Source of the DNA: Lumbricus rubellus
Taxonomy: Eukaryota; Annelida; Clitellata; Crassiclitellata; Lumbricidae
Assembly: GCA_945859605.1 (NCBI GenBank)
Contig: OX243815.1
Location: forward strand, 38,323,165 to 38,387,164
DNA length: 64,000 bases
Direction of reading: 5' to 3'
Within the stretch, counting starts at the first letter, position 1, and every line of letters starts with the position of its first letter. Below the pieces are notes generated by a model, which was given only the letters and a program-made list of their open reading frames with translations, searched no databases and had not been told where the DNA came from. A program made the position numbers and the translations under genes. Of this stretch, positions 1 to 11,393 are shown piece after piece.

Positions 1-359
1 ATCCTTCGTCCGTTCATTCATCCATACCAGAATTGCACTACAAAACATTATTACATTAGGCTACTGCGTAAATTCAGTGCAAAAATAAATTACACCTATT
101 TCTAGCACTTTCTCGCATGATCTCAGCCACAGTAAACTTAAATCATAGTCTTACTTGGACCCTATTAGCTCTAGGAATAATACTTGACTACCCGGTACGG
201 AAGATTCTTATGCCTGTTTCTCTGACGCAATAATTATTATTAGTAGAGGGCAGCAGAAAATATCGGAAAGCGGAGACTGGCAGCACAGGATTCGAACCCT
301 GCTAGATGCATTCGTTCTGTCCTTGAACAATAATAACAATTATTATGTTTCTTTTACAG

Positions 360-466
360 TTCACAGTCCGAGAATTGTTATCGTTCAGTCAGCAGGTGGC
401 GCTAGGCATGCAGTATCTATCGGAACTGAGATTCGTCCACAGAGACCTTGCCACGAGAAACTGCAT
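360..466 (+). CDS. RTK exon: catalytic loop
   Basis: The acceptor ...CTTTTACAG lies at 359 and the donor GTAAGC follows 466. The exon encodes the helix before the catalytic loop and HRDLATRNC. It ends in phase 2, and the split Met codon is completed by the next exon. Confidence 0.88.
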
Positions 467-2705
467 GTAAGCATTCTGTGATGTAAGCCACTCTTCGTCG
501 GGTGTGGTGCAAAGCAGGATTTATTTAGCACCATTAAATAAAATCCCATACGTAGGCTAGGCCTATAAGTCCGCGAACGAGAGAAAAGCAATAATATTTC
601 TCACGCAGCAATATTATTGTTGATGGTAGGCCTACTTTACTTAGAAATCTGCAGATCACTTAATCGATAAATCGCTAGAGCTAGACGCTGTCTTATTAAT
701 CAGTGGCGTAGCAAGGTGTTTGGGGGTCCCTGTGCAGAATATCGTGGTGGGGCCCTTCAATGCTCGAACTCCTCCGATTTCAAACAAAAAGGCTGCTCTT
801 TTGCCAAGGCCGGATTAAGGCATGTTCAACAGGTTCGGCCGAACAGAGGCCCCCACACTTCAGTGGGCCCCCACACACGAGAGAGAAAAAGATTTTGAAG
901 AAATTTTCATATTTTGACGAAATTTCGAAATTCTACAGTTCTCAATTTCAGAACCTCTGGAGGATTCGTTGTTCCTTTCAGGTTGGACGAAGATGTGGTC
1001 GTGAAAGTGGCCGACTTCGGATTATCTCGAGACCTGTATTCGCGCGACTACTACGCCAGCAACGCTCGCTTTGCCCGACTTCCCGTTCGCTGGATGGCGC
1101 CAGAGTGCCTGACTGCTGCTCGCTACACAGTCAAATCCGACGTGGTAGGCAGTTGCATAGAAATGAATATATGCCTTTAAATATCTATAGCCTACTTTTC
1201 ATATTCCGATAACAATAATTGTTCTTAGGCTATAGGCCTAGCCTACATCTAGGCCTAAACAATTGTATGGTGGTAGGCCTAGGCTACATTTATTGACGAT
1301 ACGCCTGGTCAAATAATTAGTTGAATGCATGCAATCTGTCAGCCTGATCATTTTAAAACACGATAGGGGCCTAGCCTAATTATTGATTGATTGCTTTTTT
1401 ATTGCTGCCTCAATCGTTCCTGCAGTGGTCATACGGAGTGTTGCTATGGGAACTACTGACGCGTGGCTCCATACCATATAAGGACATCAGCAACTGGGAT
1501 GTACAACCATACATCATCAGTGGTCAGCGTTTGTCACAGCCAGATGTCTGTCCTGATGAAGTGTAAGTATAGGCCTACTGTAGGCTACTATAGCTAGGCC
1601 TACGCACGGTAGGCCTAGCCTATGTGTCTATTTCATATGATTTTCTCTCTGTGTCTACAGGCCCCTTATAGGCCTACATTCATAATAGTGCACCAGTGAA
1701 GTGCTAGCATTATTTATTTATTCTATTTGTTTCTAGCATTTGCTATAGCGTACCTTCAAGCTCGCTCCTTACTCAGAGGCGCTTCCCACTACAGCGCGGA
1801 CATTGAATCGGAGTTTCACGCCGAAGCTCACGAGCAATTGCGAGTGAATGACTTGCTCGAGGTCCTATATGTATATACGCTACGTGGCGGCTTGAGGTGG
1901 ATTCGAATCTGGAACCCTCCGGCTCCAATTAAGACATCGAACTCACCTAGCTGCACTACACCACCGCGCACCAAGATCAATCCACACACAAAGAACCTTG
2001 ACCGCGCACCGCAAGCACCATGACAATGGCGCATGAGGATGGGGTTCACTTTCAGTCTGCTGCCGTCTGCATAGGCCTACAGGCTAGCCTACATTGTATT
2101 CAATCTATTCATTTGACTTATCATTGTCCTCATGTATAGGCCTATATATAGACCTACGGTATTTAATTTGATTTTTTAGCTAGGCCAGTATGAGAATTGT
2201 GGAAAAATAACTGGGGGGGTTGGCCTATGATAAACTTCAAATTGGGGTATGAAAAACATACTTTAACATGGGGCTCTAAAAATGACTGGGGGGTTGAACC
2301 CCCCCAACAATTCTCACCCTGAGCTAGGCTTTAGGCTAGGCCCTATTATGACCCCGGTCCCCCCCACTTGATGTTACAGGGCAGTCGACCCTGTGATCCG
2401 ACGTACGTACCGTTTGTTATGACGTTTGGGTGTCGCTTAAGTAACCCAGTTATACGATTATAGCTGTGTGACTCTTTTCACGCAGGTACCGTCTGATGTT
2501 ACAATGCTGGTCGCAGGATCCGGCAGATCGTCCGAACTTCGGTCAGATTTGCGAATTCCTCGATGCACTGCTTCAAGCCGATCTCATGTCAAGCGACCCG
2601 ACAAACGATGAAGACTACATGAACCTAATGTCCGGGGTTCGGCTCTGCAGCCACGTTGACGAAGCTCATCATTCGGAAGGGGAGACTGTCACCCGTCTTC
2701 AGTAG
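360..2705 (+). CDS. Receptor tyrosine kinase, 3' part (MET/TAM-like), four exons
   Basis: This is the C-terminal part of a protein tyrosine kinase, split over exons 360-466, 982-1144, 1426-1562 and 2486-2705. Each is bounded by AG/GT sites, and the joined length is 627 nt (208 codons plus stop), so all phases agree. Visible kinase motifs are the catalytic loop HRDLATRNC, the DFG motif (ADFGLSRD), an activation-loop double tyrosine (RDYYAS), the APE-like WMAPE, and [13 protein letters not shown] of the C-lobe. After the kinase domain comes a short tail containing DEDYMNLM, whose YMN fits the pYxN docking rule for GRB2 SH2 domains. The R-N-C-M-L wording and the activation loop resemble MET/RON and AXL/MER/TYRO3 kinases (family knowledge); I cannot choose between them. 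The N-lobe, transmembrane and extracellular exons lie left of the window. Confidence 0.9.
982..1144 (+). CDS. RTK exon: DFG, activation loop, WMAPE
   Basis: The acceptor CCTTTCAG ends at 981 and the donor GTAGGC begins at 1145. It encodes VADFGLSRD, the YY pair and WMAPECL, and ends in phase 0 after SDV. Confidence 0.88.
1426..1562 (+). CDS. RTK exon: C-lobe
   Basis: The acceptor TTCCTGCAG ends at 1425 and the donor GTAAGT begins at 1563. It encodes [14 protein letters not shown] and [14 protein letters not shown], the standard C-lobe segment of receptor tyrosine kinases. Confidence 0.9.
1740..1970 (-). mobile_element. tRNA-derived SINE (copy 1)
   Basis: Reading the minus strand gives the same head and body as the copies at 14452, 30669 and 42233: GCGGTGGTGTAGTG (A-box like), then a GGTTCGAA-type B-box zone. 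The body follows with GCAATTGCTC..., CGATGCAGTGTCCGC and GCGCCTCTGAGTA. This copy is the most diverged and lies in a kinase intron. Confidence 0.75.
2178..2335. repeat. Small inverted-repeat element with G/C homopolymers
   Basis: Imperfect arms (around GAGAATTGT at 2191 and ACAATTCTC at 2309) flank a short core with runs of G (CTGGGGGGG) and C (ACCCCCCCA). The form is that of a very small MITE; no clear target duplication was found. Confidence 0.4.
2486..2705 (+). CDS. RTK last coding exon with putative docking tyrosine
   Basis: The acceptor CACGCAG ends at 2485 and the stop TAG is at 2703-2705. It encodes the final kinase helices ([12 protein letters not shown]) and a roughly 35-residue tail with DYMNLM, a likely adaptor-docking site by analogy with the MET tail. 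Confidence 0.9.
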
Positions 2706-3815
2706 TCAAATGCAGCACTTATATAATTATAATTATAGTCTACTTTTTCGTCGAACCGTCGCGTAGGACTGCACAACGTCAACATATCGTATCATCTGCC
2801 ACAGAATTTCTTCAACAGGAGTGCGACTATAAGGTAGCCTATGGACAGTGATTGTCAGTGTTTGATCTAGGCCCGCAGATTTTTTTTTGGGGGGGGAGGG
2901 ATAATCCGGTTTATGGAGGAGCGGAACGGGAAAACGTCGTTTTGGGTGGACGACATTGCAACCGCTAAGACGTGACACAAACACCCTTTGAGCCCAAAAT
3001 TCGCGACGACCTTTTTTTTAGTCTTCCGCTAAAAATTTCAGAAAAACATACAATTTCACAGCTCTAAAATCTGGTTAAGTGCCAGGTTAACCTTTTTACT
3101 CTCCCCAAATTTACCTAAAGACGTACCCAATTCCGGTAGTAGCAAAAATTCGCTACTTTTACATATTTTACTACCTGCTGTTCCGGGGGGGGGGGGTTCT
3201 ATGTAGCGTTTGTCTGTGGGGGAATAGTATGTAGGCGTGAACAGCTCAAGATTTCTTCCTATAGATCCGCAATGTTAGACATTGCAGAGGTCCTAGGTTA
3301 TGGACCACGTGGGCATTGCATTTATAAATTTATATAGCACCTCTTGAGTAGGCTACACACTAATCAGGTAGGCCAGCGAATGCACGGCCAAATAATTGGT
3401 GGCTAGTCTAAATTCCATGCTGCAACAAACAGCAAATAACCACTTAGTTTTTGCATGACTTAATAGTACATTTTGGCAACATTAAATTTCACACCATTGT
3501 ACGTTCACTCCAATCAGTTTAATAAATTCTGAACACAATATTAAATTTACATCTTCGTAAAACACACCTGCCAATCACAGAGTAACTGGCCAAAAAGCAC
3601 AGCACTATGGCTCAAAGTCATAAAACAATTGCTTGTCATAAATATATTAACTTAAATCTGACATGGAGTCTAACTAGTGCTTTTGACAGAAACAACATTC
3701 AACTATATACAAAAGGAATACAAGTCTTGTTGAGACAAGGAAACTCAGCTACTTCTAATGTTTGGAGATAAATCTAAATCAATATACACTTGCAGATGTT
3801 ATTAACAACATTCAA
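2706..3815. other. Region between convergent kinase and dsRNA-binding genes
   Basis: No gene is seen. It must hold the two 3' UTRs. It contains G-homopolymer tracts (near 2890 and 3186), TE-like wording near 3000-3180 that resembles the sequence at 15240-15470, and a fragment of the interspersed TTTATATAGCACCTC repeat near 3325. Confidence 0.4.
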
Positions 3816-5014
3816 CTAACACTGTCCCCACCAATTGTTATACGAACCACTTTGATTTGCACTGAAATTTCCGTTATTTCCAAAGTCGTAGCAGCCCCTA
3901 TAGTCGGTTGACTGACCCATTCCATAGCCGCTCTGCTCTTCCGTTCTGAAACCTTCAAAGTTATTTTGAGGTACCATCCCAAATCTATTACTATCTACAG
4001 GTCCCATCATACCAAATTCATTCGGGGGTCCCATATTAAAATTGCTAGGTGGTCCCATCCCATCGAACTCGTTCTGCTGTCCTTCCAAGTTACGACCAAA
4101 TCCAGCGATGCCACCAAACTGACTACCGTCCCCGCTATCTTCAAAGTTCCCACCACTGCCCGAGTCGGGGAGGATGAGAGGATTAGGGCCGAGTACCCCT
4201 CCCGAAACCCACGACTTTCCCTGCGACCGCCAGTCACGTGATCCACCGCCCGACGACCCCTTCATCCGGTTCGTTCCATACAACATTCTGGCAAATCGAG
4301 ATTTATCCATTTCAAGACGTTTGATCTCCTCCTTCACGCTCTCGTCCTCTTCCGTCCACAGACCGAGACCACGCAGCGCCGCCTCCGCCGCCTCCAGCCG
4401 TGCGCGCTGCTTGCTCGTGCCGTCACCCGTGAACGTCTTGTCCGTGACCGTTGCAGACACCGTGAAGGTCATCACCGCCTCACCTTCGCTGTTGTCCACA
4501 GTCGACTCAGAAATGATCTCGTAATCAACCTTCGTGAATTTCTCCTTTAATTTCTGCACTGCATCCTTCAGCTTTTCCTCGGCCGGTTTCGGAGGCCCAA
4601 ACGGTTTACCGTTGCTCTTCAGAAATGACGGACGCTGCGGCTTATGCCATTTCGGTTTGCCTGCCCGATTCTTGCGCTTTTCCCAGATGCGCTGCTCAAG
4701 GAGTCCGCTATCTTTGAGGTACGTGATCGCCTGAACCGCAGCGTTCAGTCGGGCGATCTTCTTGTTGGCGCCCTTGCCCTCAAAACTGTTGTCTTCAATA
4801 GTAATATATGCGGAAAATTTCTGAGAGCTTTTTGCTGTGGCGTTCTCACCAAAAGTATAAGTGACGGTGGGATACAGTTCATTAATCATCTGCAGGGGAT
4901 GTTTGCCCTCAGGCAGACCAAACACTTGTGGCAACGGTTCCTCCTGGCCTTCGTGTTTCGTTTTCTTGAATCCAATCCAAGACGCTGAATCCCCCGTGAA
5001 GACAGGAATGCCAT
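3816..5014 (-). CDS. dsRBM gene, last exon: dsRBM 3, dsRBM 4 and Gly/Asn-rich tail
   Basis: The acceptor TTTTGTAG precedes 5014. The exon carries two complete dsRBMs with the C-terminal KKxAxxxAA signature. A 130-residue low-complexity tail follows, rich in G, N, F and M (repeated MGPP/FGM), of the kind found in RNP-granule proteins. Confidence 0.85.
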
Positions 5015-8000
5015 CTACAAAAGCATTAGAAATGCATCAAAATTCAACAAAGAAATCCAATAAATACAGAAGCTCTAAATGGTAATTTCTTTGTTTATAA
5101 GTCAGTCTTAAGTTTAATTTACTGCATGTGACATTTATCTGTCTGGCTTCCAACTTATTTCAACAAATCCTCAGAAAACCACAACTGTACACATGTTCTT
5201 TGCTTGCATCAGATCCAGACAAAACTGCACTAATTCTATGGAACTGCTTGCAGAATGAGCTCATAAATTGCTGCACAAAATGAGCCAAAAAGAAATGTTT
5301 TCTGTTGGCCACATTTGACAAATTGAGAAAATATATTTCATGTAACACTGCATTTGCAAAATTAACAAAGTGTTATGTCATTACGATATAATGTTAACAC
5401 TGACCTAAAAAAATCTGTTTCATATACTTAGCTGACCAGTCCTGTTTAGCACTTGGGACTTTCTGTGTACCTTTGGTCTCACCTTTATGGTGTGTAGAGC
5501 TCTTTGAATCACAGCACATTATCAGCTAATTGGTGCTCAATAACAAATGCTCATATAAACTTCAAATTCAACAAATACATGCCATATATAAAATTTGAGA
5601 CAAACTGAGAAGGTGAGTACAACATTGAATAAAAAAATTGCAGGAGACACTCGATAGATTTTAAATGTACCATTTGCAAATAATCTGTGCATTTTTTAAA
5701 AAGGGGCAACTTTTAACTATTAACCGTCACCATATCCTAGATTCCTACCTGACGAGTGAGCACATTCCAAGCCAAACAGCTTCTTCAGCGCGGCTTCAGC
5801 AGCGTAGTTCTTGGCCAGTTTCTTGCTAGTTCCATTGCCTTCGAAGCGCTCCCCATCAACGACAACACCCATCCTGTACAACTTCAGACCAGTCGACTTC
5901 TTTAGCGTTTCATCCTCGGAGTTGATGATTTCAAAGTACTGAATTCCTGGTCGTATACTGCTGAGAATCGTGAGTGGACTCGATCCGGATGGCTCCGGTT
6001 CCTTCTTCACTGGTTCTGCCTTGACAACCATTGTGGTGGAAACATTTCTGCCCTTTGAATCCTTTAATAATGATGATGATGATGACGATGATGCGGAAAT
6101 ATAGACATTTTCTGCACAATCGGCTTCACACATAATTTCCTTCAAGGCATTTTCTGCAGCATTCAACTTGGCAATTTTTTTGTTCAAACCTCTCCCTTCA
6201 AAGATCTACAGAAGCAACAAACACTGGCATCAGCGATGAAGACATACATTGTAGGCTATTCTACAAATTAAAACAAGAGCTGGTTTTTTCCGCATTAGAA
6301 AAGCACTGATGTGCCTGTTTCTTTACAAAATTCCATTTCCAAATTATGAATTTCATATCATTCAGTCCATTGAACATTCACTCACAAGACTGGGGAATAC
6401 TTGGACTATATTTTCAAAAACTATTTCTAAGAGCAAAGACATCAAACCTCAATTATATAGAAAGATCAGAATTATCTTGTTGAAACCAAGTGTTCTGAGA
6501 AATCAGCAAAACATGATCATTTCTTGCTAAGACCAGCGTGTACTCAGTACTGTACAAATATCTGCAAAATCCTTCATGCCTGCAAATTGCTTTGTCGCCA
6601 GAAAGGACAAACGGCATCAAATACTGGCACTACATAAAAGAAACATATATGAAACAAAGTAAAAAGCAACTCAGAGTCATATGCCATCAAGTAACCATCA
6701 TGATAGTACAAGTCATTTTTCACAATATTAGTAGAACAATACCAAAAGTCATTGTTATTGAATAAAAACCAACTGGCCAAACCAACCTCATCACCGATGC
6801 TGACTTTACAGGTAAAGACCGGTGGATGAGATGGTCCACCCTCAGCAACAAAGTTGAAGTTCAGACCCGGCCTCAGCACATACAGAACTGAAATAGCGTT
6901 GTAGTCTGGAGCCGCCATCATGGAACGCGCTCGCTTCATGAGCGCAATTGGAAAACATGGAGGTGCAGCTCGCTTTCTAACATTTTCCGGATGCGACAGC
7001 GCAGTAGATTGTGAGACGCTCTGTCCTGAAAAACCAGATGTCGATGGCTCACTGACATCCATCGCATTGCCGCAAGATGCTGATCCTGCTGCATGCAAAC
7101 ATCAATTACGATACTTTACTAACGTAGTTTTGCAACAAAAATTGTTTGAACGTCGTTTGAATTCCACAAGAAATTAATCTGTTCACTAGCGTTCAAGACT
7201 TCCAAACCAGATATTTAGGATATATCTCAAAATGTCTGATTTACCTGTAGCTTCTAGTACAAAAACCACACCAACAAAATATATGAAGTCCTGCTAAGGA
7301 CAAGAAAGTAACAACGGTTTTCAGTCATGACAAATTAGGTTGATCCATCATCTGGCTAAATTATGACTAGATTCATTTACGAAGCTGTAAGAGAATGCAG
7401 TGAAGGATGCATAATTATAATAACTTGTATTTTGAGTAATTATATAATTAATCAGTCCCTCATTAAAAGGGATAAAATAAAAGTAACATATATGATATTT
7501 TATAATATATACATGTTTATATGAATCGTTCATAACACTTAATTCATTCACCATAACCCATGTATATGTATTAGGGTGGTTGCATCTCTAATAGAAAATT
7601 TTCAACTTAATATCTCATATTTCTCCAACCCGGCCTTCCGTGCCACTTGGTCTAAAACCTATGTAGCCCAAAAATTATCAGAATTGAAAAATATTTAGGA
7701 CTTGCGCAACGTCGTTGAAGTTTAGTATTTTACAAACAATTGTCGTAATTTTGAGCATAAGTATTATTTACTTCAAAGTCTTAGAATTATAGTTTTCTGA
7801 CCGAAATACTTTATGATTTTTACTTAGGCACAGCTTAAAGGTATATTCTACAATGTTTTTGTCATCAGTGATTGCTAATTATCTATTTTTATGAACATTT
7901 TAGCGGTAATTGACAAGTGAGGGAATTCCTGCGAAAAAGATATATTCTGTCCAATGTTATGATCTTTTATTAATTACATTCCAAGTCATCAATGCACTAC

Positions 8001-10378
8001 CGTACACAATACACATAGTCTTACATACATTAGGCATATTATTATATTTTAGGCTGTATAGTATCTCATGCATTGCAGAATTTATCATGTATTAGGCCCT
8101 ATAAGCTTACAGTGTTATGATGAAAAGGTTCTATGTAATTGTTTGTGTTCCAAACAACGATATCCTTGCTCTCCCTTCCTGTTCGACCTGTTGTAAAGGC
8201 TTACAGACATGTTTTTATCTTCACCACTTGAACATGCTTTGCTTGTTCATTGCTGAACTTGTTTCCAACAACGCCATGCATAATTATTATTAACATATAC
8301 AGCATTATAGGGGCATTATTTAAATGTCTGCATCTAATAGTGAGAAGGCGATGCCGATTACAATAGCGTTAGCGGTAATGTCGCATGCTAGAGGACAGAG
8401 GAGAGCTTCAAAGGTTCCAAGCTCCCATCTTGAAGAGACGTTCTAGCAGAGAACTGCTCAAAGTACTGCTCCATCATCATAAGCGTGAAAAACTTGGCAT
8501 CAGGGACAGTATCACTCAGACTACTAAGCAGCTTCTTTGACAAAGTTCCAACTCAGGAGACTGAGCATATCTGGAAGCTGGAGACTGGCAAGGTTTAAAG
8601 AAGCTAGCATCGGCTGCAAACCCCTCAATAACAGTAGCCTAAATGGACGACGAGAGCAATTTACTGCTTGAGGATGTTGCTATTTCAAGACAAGTATCCT
8701 CTAGGCTACAGCAACGATTATAGTCAAAGAATCGGCTCATCTTATGACGAATATGTGTGGGAGCATCCGGAAATAATTAATTAAGCTTATTAGTTTATTT
8801 GGGACATGCCGCCATTAGTTTCAAACCCCACCAGCATTCAGCAACCACTGAACCTAGGAACGATCTAGTACTGCTGTTTTAACTCTCTTTATATCCACGG
8901 AAGGTCATTGCTGATGCCGATGTGACACCCTTTGGCCGAAATCTCTGGTATTTATCCAAGCTGTTGGCAAGCTTAGGTTTCTTTCACAATGACATGTCAT
9001 TGGGAGAGAAGAAATTGATCTTATCAGTTCTAGTAGACAAAGAAGGTTCTGAGATCCACAAACGTATACAACTCTTCTCCCAACCATTCGCAAAAAAGGC
9101 CAGATCGACATCATTTCGTGATAAATTCAACCCATGACCTGTTCTGCATCTTGAATTAAACTACTAGATGCACTTCTGGAACGCGATCCAGTTAAGCGGT
9201 CGTATAAAGCATGAAGACTGCATGGAGAGCTCGACAAGCTGGAGATCCATAAAGGTTATCAGTGATCTAGCTTAGGTGTCACCCTTATTCAGCATTTCAA
9301 TGCCTCAAGTACAAGGAATGAACAACAAAAACAATTTATATCAGAAGTTGTAGAAGAACATCGCAACTCGTTCTCAGCACAAACAAAAGAGAGTGTCTTC
9401 AAGGTCACATTGACATTGATTAAATACCTAAGCAGCAATAATAATAATTGCAATCTTGATCACCAAACAGTGTAATCATTGGTAATCATGTATGCAATAA
9501 TATAGTCACATTGTATTGAATTCTTATTTGAGGATGCATGGTTTATTATGCTTGCAATTCAAGTTTTCGCTTCTTTGGTACATGGTGAAACTTTGATGGT
9601 GTTGCGCAAGTCCTAAATATTAATATTTTCTCTCACAACTTTTTGTGTGATGTTTCTGGATGGAATGGCACCAAATGCAAACTTGGAGAACAGTAGATTC
9701 CAACTTTCATTTCTAACGACCACCCTAATATGTATGCAATGCCATAGCGCCCCGATCAAAGGCAAAGAAGATCTAAAGGGGTCTGTTCCGTTCCAGACAG
9801 ATGGTGCCACAACCCTTGCTAATATTCTTCCTTCTGCCACCAGCGAGAGCTACAATACTTCATGAATCATAATTATGCAGCAGTCGTATAGCACATGTCA
9901 ATATTAACAACTCAAATGCATATGAATTCATTAGAAAAATCTAATAGCTTCAATAAAATTAATGCAAGTAGAGTAGTGCTCAATGACAGAATGCGTTCTA
10001 GTCACCGAAAGACATTAAGAAAGGCCACGTGCTTCTCCAGCCAGATCAAAGGTGAAGTGCTAACTGCCAACAGACCTTGCATTCTCAAATACATTTAATC
10101 CATTGATATATAAATCCTACAGAATTTCTTATTTTTCACCAAACTCTTTTGATACTTGCAGCAATTCACAAGAGCATCAACTGCCAATAAATTTGCCTAA
10201 GATCCCACTGAGCTGTAACACCAATCCACCTGCCACAGATCAGCCCGCATTCGACATGAGAATGCAGACCGGGCCAAACAGATGGATCAGAAGCTACTCT
10301 GAAACACCATTCCACCTGCTGGAAAAATGCAGAATGTACAGCCTTACCGTTACCACTGTCCATTGGAACATAATCCAT
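3816..10378 (-). CDS. Four-dsRBM RNA-binding protein (ILF3/ADAR2-like motifs), four exons
   Basis: This minus-strand gene has exons 10348-10378 (start), 6787-7088, 5749-6205 and 3816-5014. The joined length of 1989 nt is exactly 663 codons including stop, and every junction has AG/GT. The product has four double-stranded-RNA-binding motifs. The first is split between exons 2 and 3 (VLRPGLNF ... FEGRGLNKKIAKLNAAE). The second follows in exon 3 (SIRPGIQYF ... FEGNGTSKKLAKNYAAEAAL). Motifs three and four are in exon 4 (FEGKGANKKIARLNAAVQAI and FTGDGTSKQRARLEAAEAAL). A Gly/Asn/Met-rich tail follows and ends in YNNWWGQC. The first two motifs resemble ADAR2 and ILF3, but there is no deaminase domain and no DZF domain inside the window. 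The first exon is the weakest call; the gene could have other 5' exons. Confidence 0.8.
5749..6205 (-). CDS. dsRBM gene, exon 3: end of dsRBM 1 and dsRBM 2
   Basis: The acceptor CTTCTGTAG lies before 6205 and the donor GTAGGA follows 5749. Between the two motifs is a serine run (ASSSSSSSS) and a KAEPVKKEPEP linker. Confidence 0.85.
6787..7088 (-). CDS. dsRBM gene, exon 2: start of dsRBM 1
   Basis: It encodes a Ser/Thr-rich leader (MDVSEPSTSG at 7062), a basic patch with RKRAA and KRARS that may be a nuclear localisation signal, and the first half of dsRBM 1 up to the donor GTTGGT. If the upstream exon is wrong, the ATG at 7062 is the likely start. Confidence 0.75.
7089..10347. other. Intron or 5' region of the dsRBM gene
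   Basis: It holds the 2.16-kb hAT-like insertion at 7572-9727. The rest (7089-7571 and 9736-10347) shows no gene that I can support. Confidence 0.5.
7572..9727. mobile_element. hAT-like DNA transposon, degenerate, with 8-bp target duplication
   Basis: It begins TAGGGTGGTTG and ends GACCACCCTA, flanked on both sides by ATATGTAT (7564-7571 and 9728-9735). Internal subterminal arms also match in inverted orientation (TTGCGCAA words near 7702 and 9603). The interior has no intact transposase frame, only short open pieces such as 8922-9137. The 8-bp duplication and TAG-type ends point to the hAT superfamily. Confidence 0.8.
10348..10378 (-). CDS. Possible first coding exon of the dsRBM gene (MDYVPMDSGN)
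   Basis: An ATG in context AAAAATGG opens ten codons and then meets a good donor, GTAAGG. Its phase joins exactly to the acceptor at 7088. The support is phase agreement and splice quality only. Confidence 0.4.
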
Positions 10379-11385
10379 TTTTAAGTCTATAATACTGAAG
10401 CTACATTGTACAGAAAATTATATAACAGAGAGCACATGTTACTTACATAGGCATGAAAATTCATCTTTGATTCGGGCACATTCTCATGACACTTCAAGAG
10501 TGATCCTGAACCTGGACATATATAAAGTAGAATGTCGCCTGTCTGTAGATTGTTAAATTCATTGAAATATACTACACACATGAACGTATAATATCGTAAT
10601 GATATTATATTATGTGTGTATGCAGAGCACATTCCTTGCAACGTGAAGTTTATCAACTTACAGGAAGCGACCATCTACTAATATATATGTCTAGGCTTGT
10701 GACCACCTCGGTGCCAGAAGACCACACCCTAGGATTGGGGTTATGACTCTTAAGTCTAACAGTCAAGTCTTATTAAAAACCATGAAGTGTAAGTAATAGA
10801 GTAAGAGTAGTTTATTGTCATAGTATTGCATATATCTATAGCACCTCTTGAAGTGCACACAAATCAGAGGTGCTCCCAGTGTGAGACCAAAATGAGAAAA
10901 AATGACCCCAATACTGACCTGGGGTGCAATCTTCGGTTAAACAAATGTTAGTTGATATCTGATTGCGAACAAACATTTACGTTGCTCGAAGCATATGCAA
11001 ATTTTAAACTGCCAGCCATGTTGGACCAAAATGATTGTAAGCACTAAACAAATGCATGAATCATTTTTCTGGCATTTCTTATCATTTTCAAGTGCTAGCA
11101 AATATTTTTCAAATTAACTCGATCATCATTTTGTAAATACTACGAACCAATAATCTTTTCCAAACCAATATTTGAGACTTCCGGTTACCATTTAACAGCA
11201 TCCTCAAAGTCTGTAACTGATCTGGTGTGCTATGCACAAATTTATTCTGAATATTCACAGCTCAAAGGTTGTATTCTCGGCTAGTATCCAGCAGATGGAA
11301 TGGCATTTCAGCTGCAGGCTACAGCGTACTTTAAGCCAAAACAGCATTAACAAACCATCATCATCATAAATTACCAAATATTTGT
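10379..11385. other. Upstream region of the dsRBM gene
   Basis: No coding signal was found. It includes a piece of the short interspersed repeat with TATAGCACCTCTTGAAGTGC (about 10838-10885). Confidence 0.35.
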
Positions 11386-11393
11386 GTGATAAA

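Larger units (their letters stand above)
1180..2340. repeat. GGCCTA-rich intronic word clusters
   Basis: Introns of the kinase gene between these positions contain many copies of TAGGCCTA/GGCCTAC-like words, often back to back. They have no fixed period and no coding sense. A few more occur near 8090, 12390 and 41215. Confidence 0.6.
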
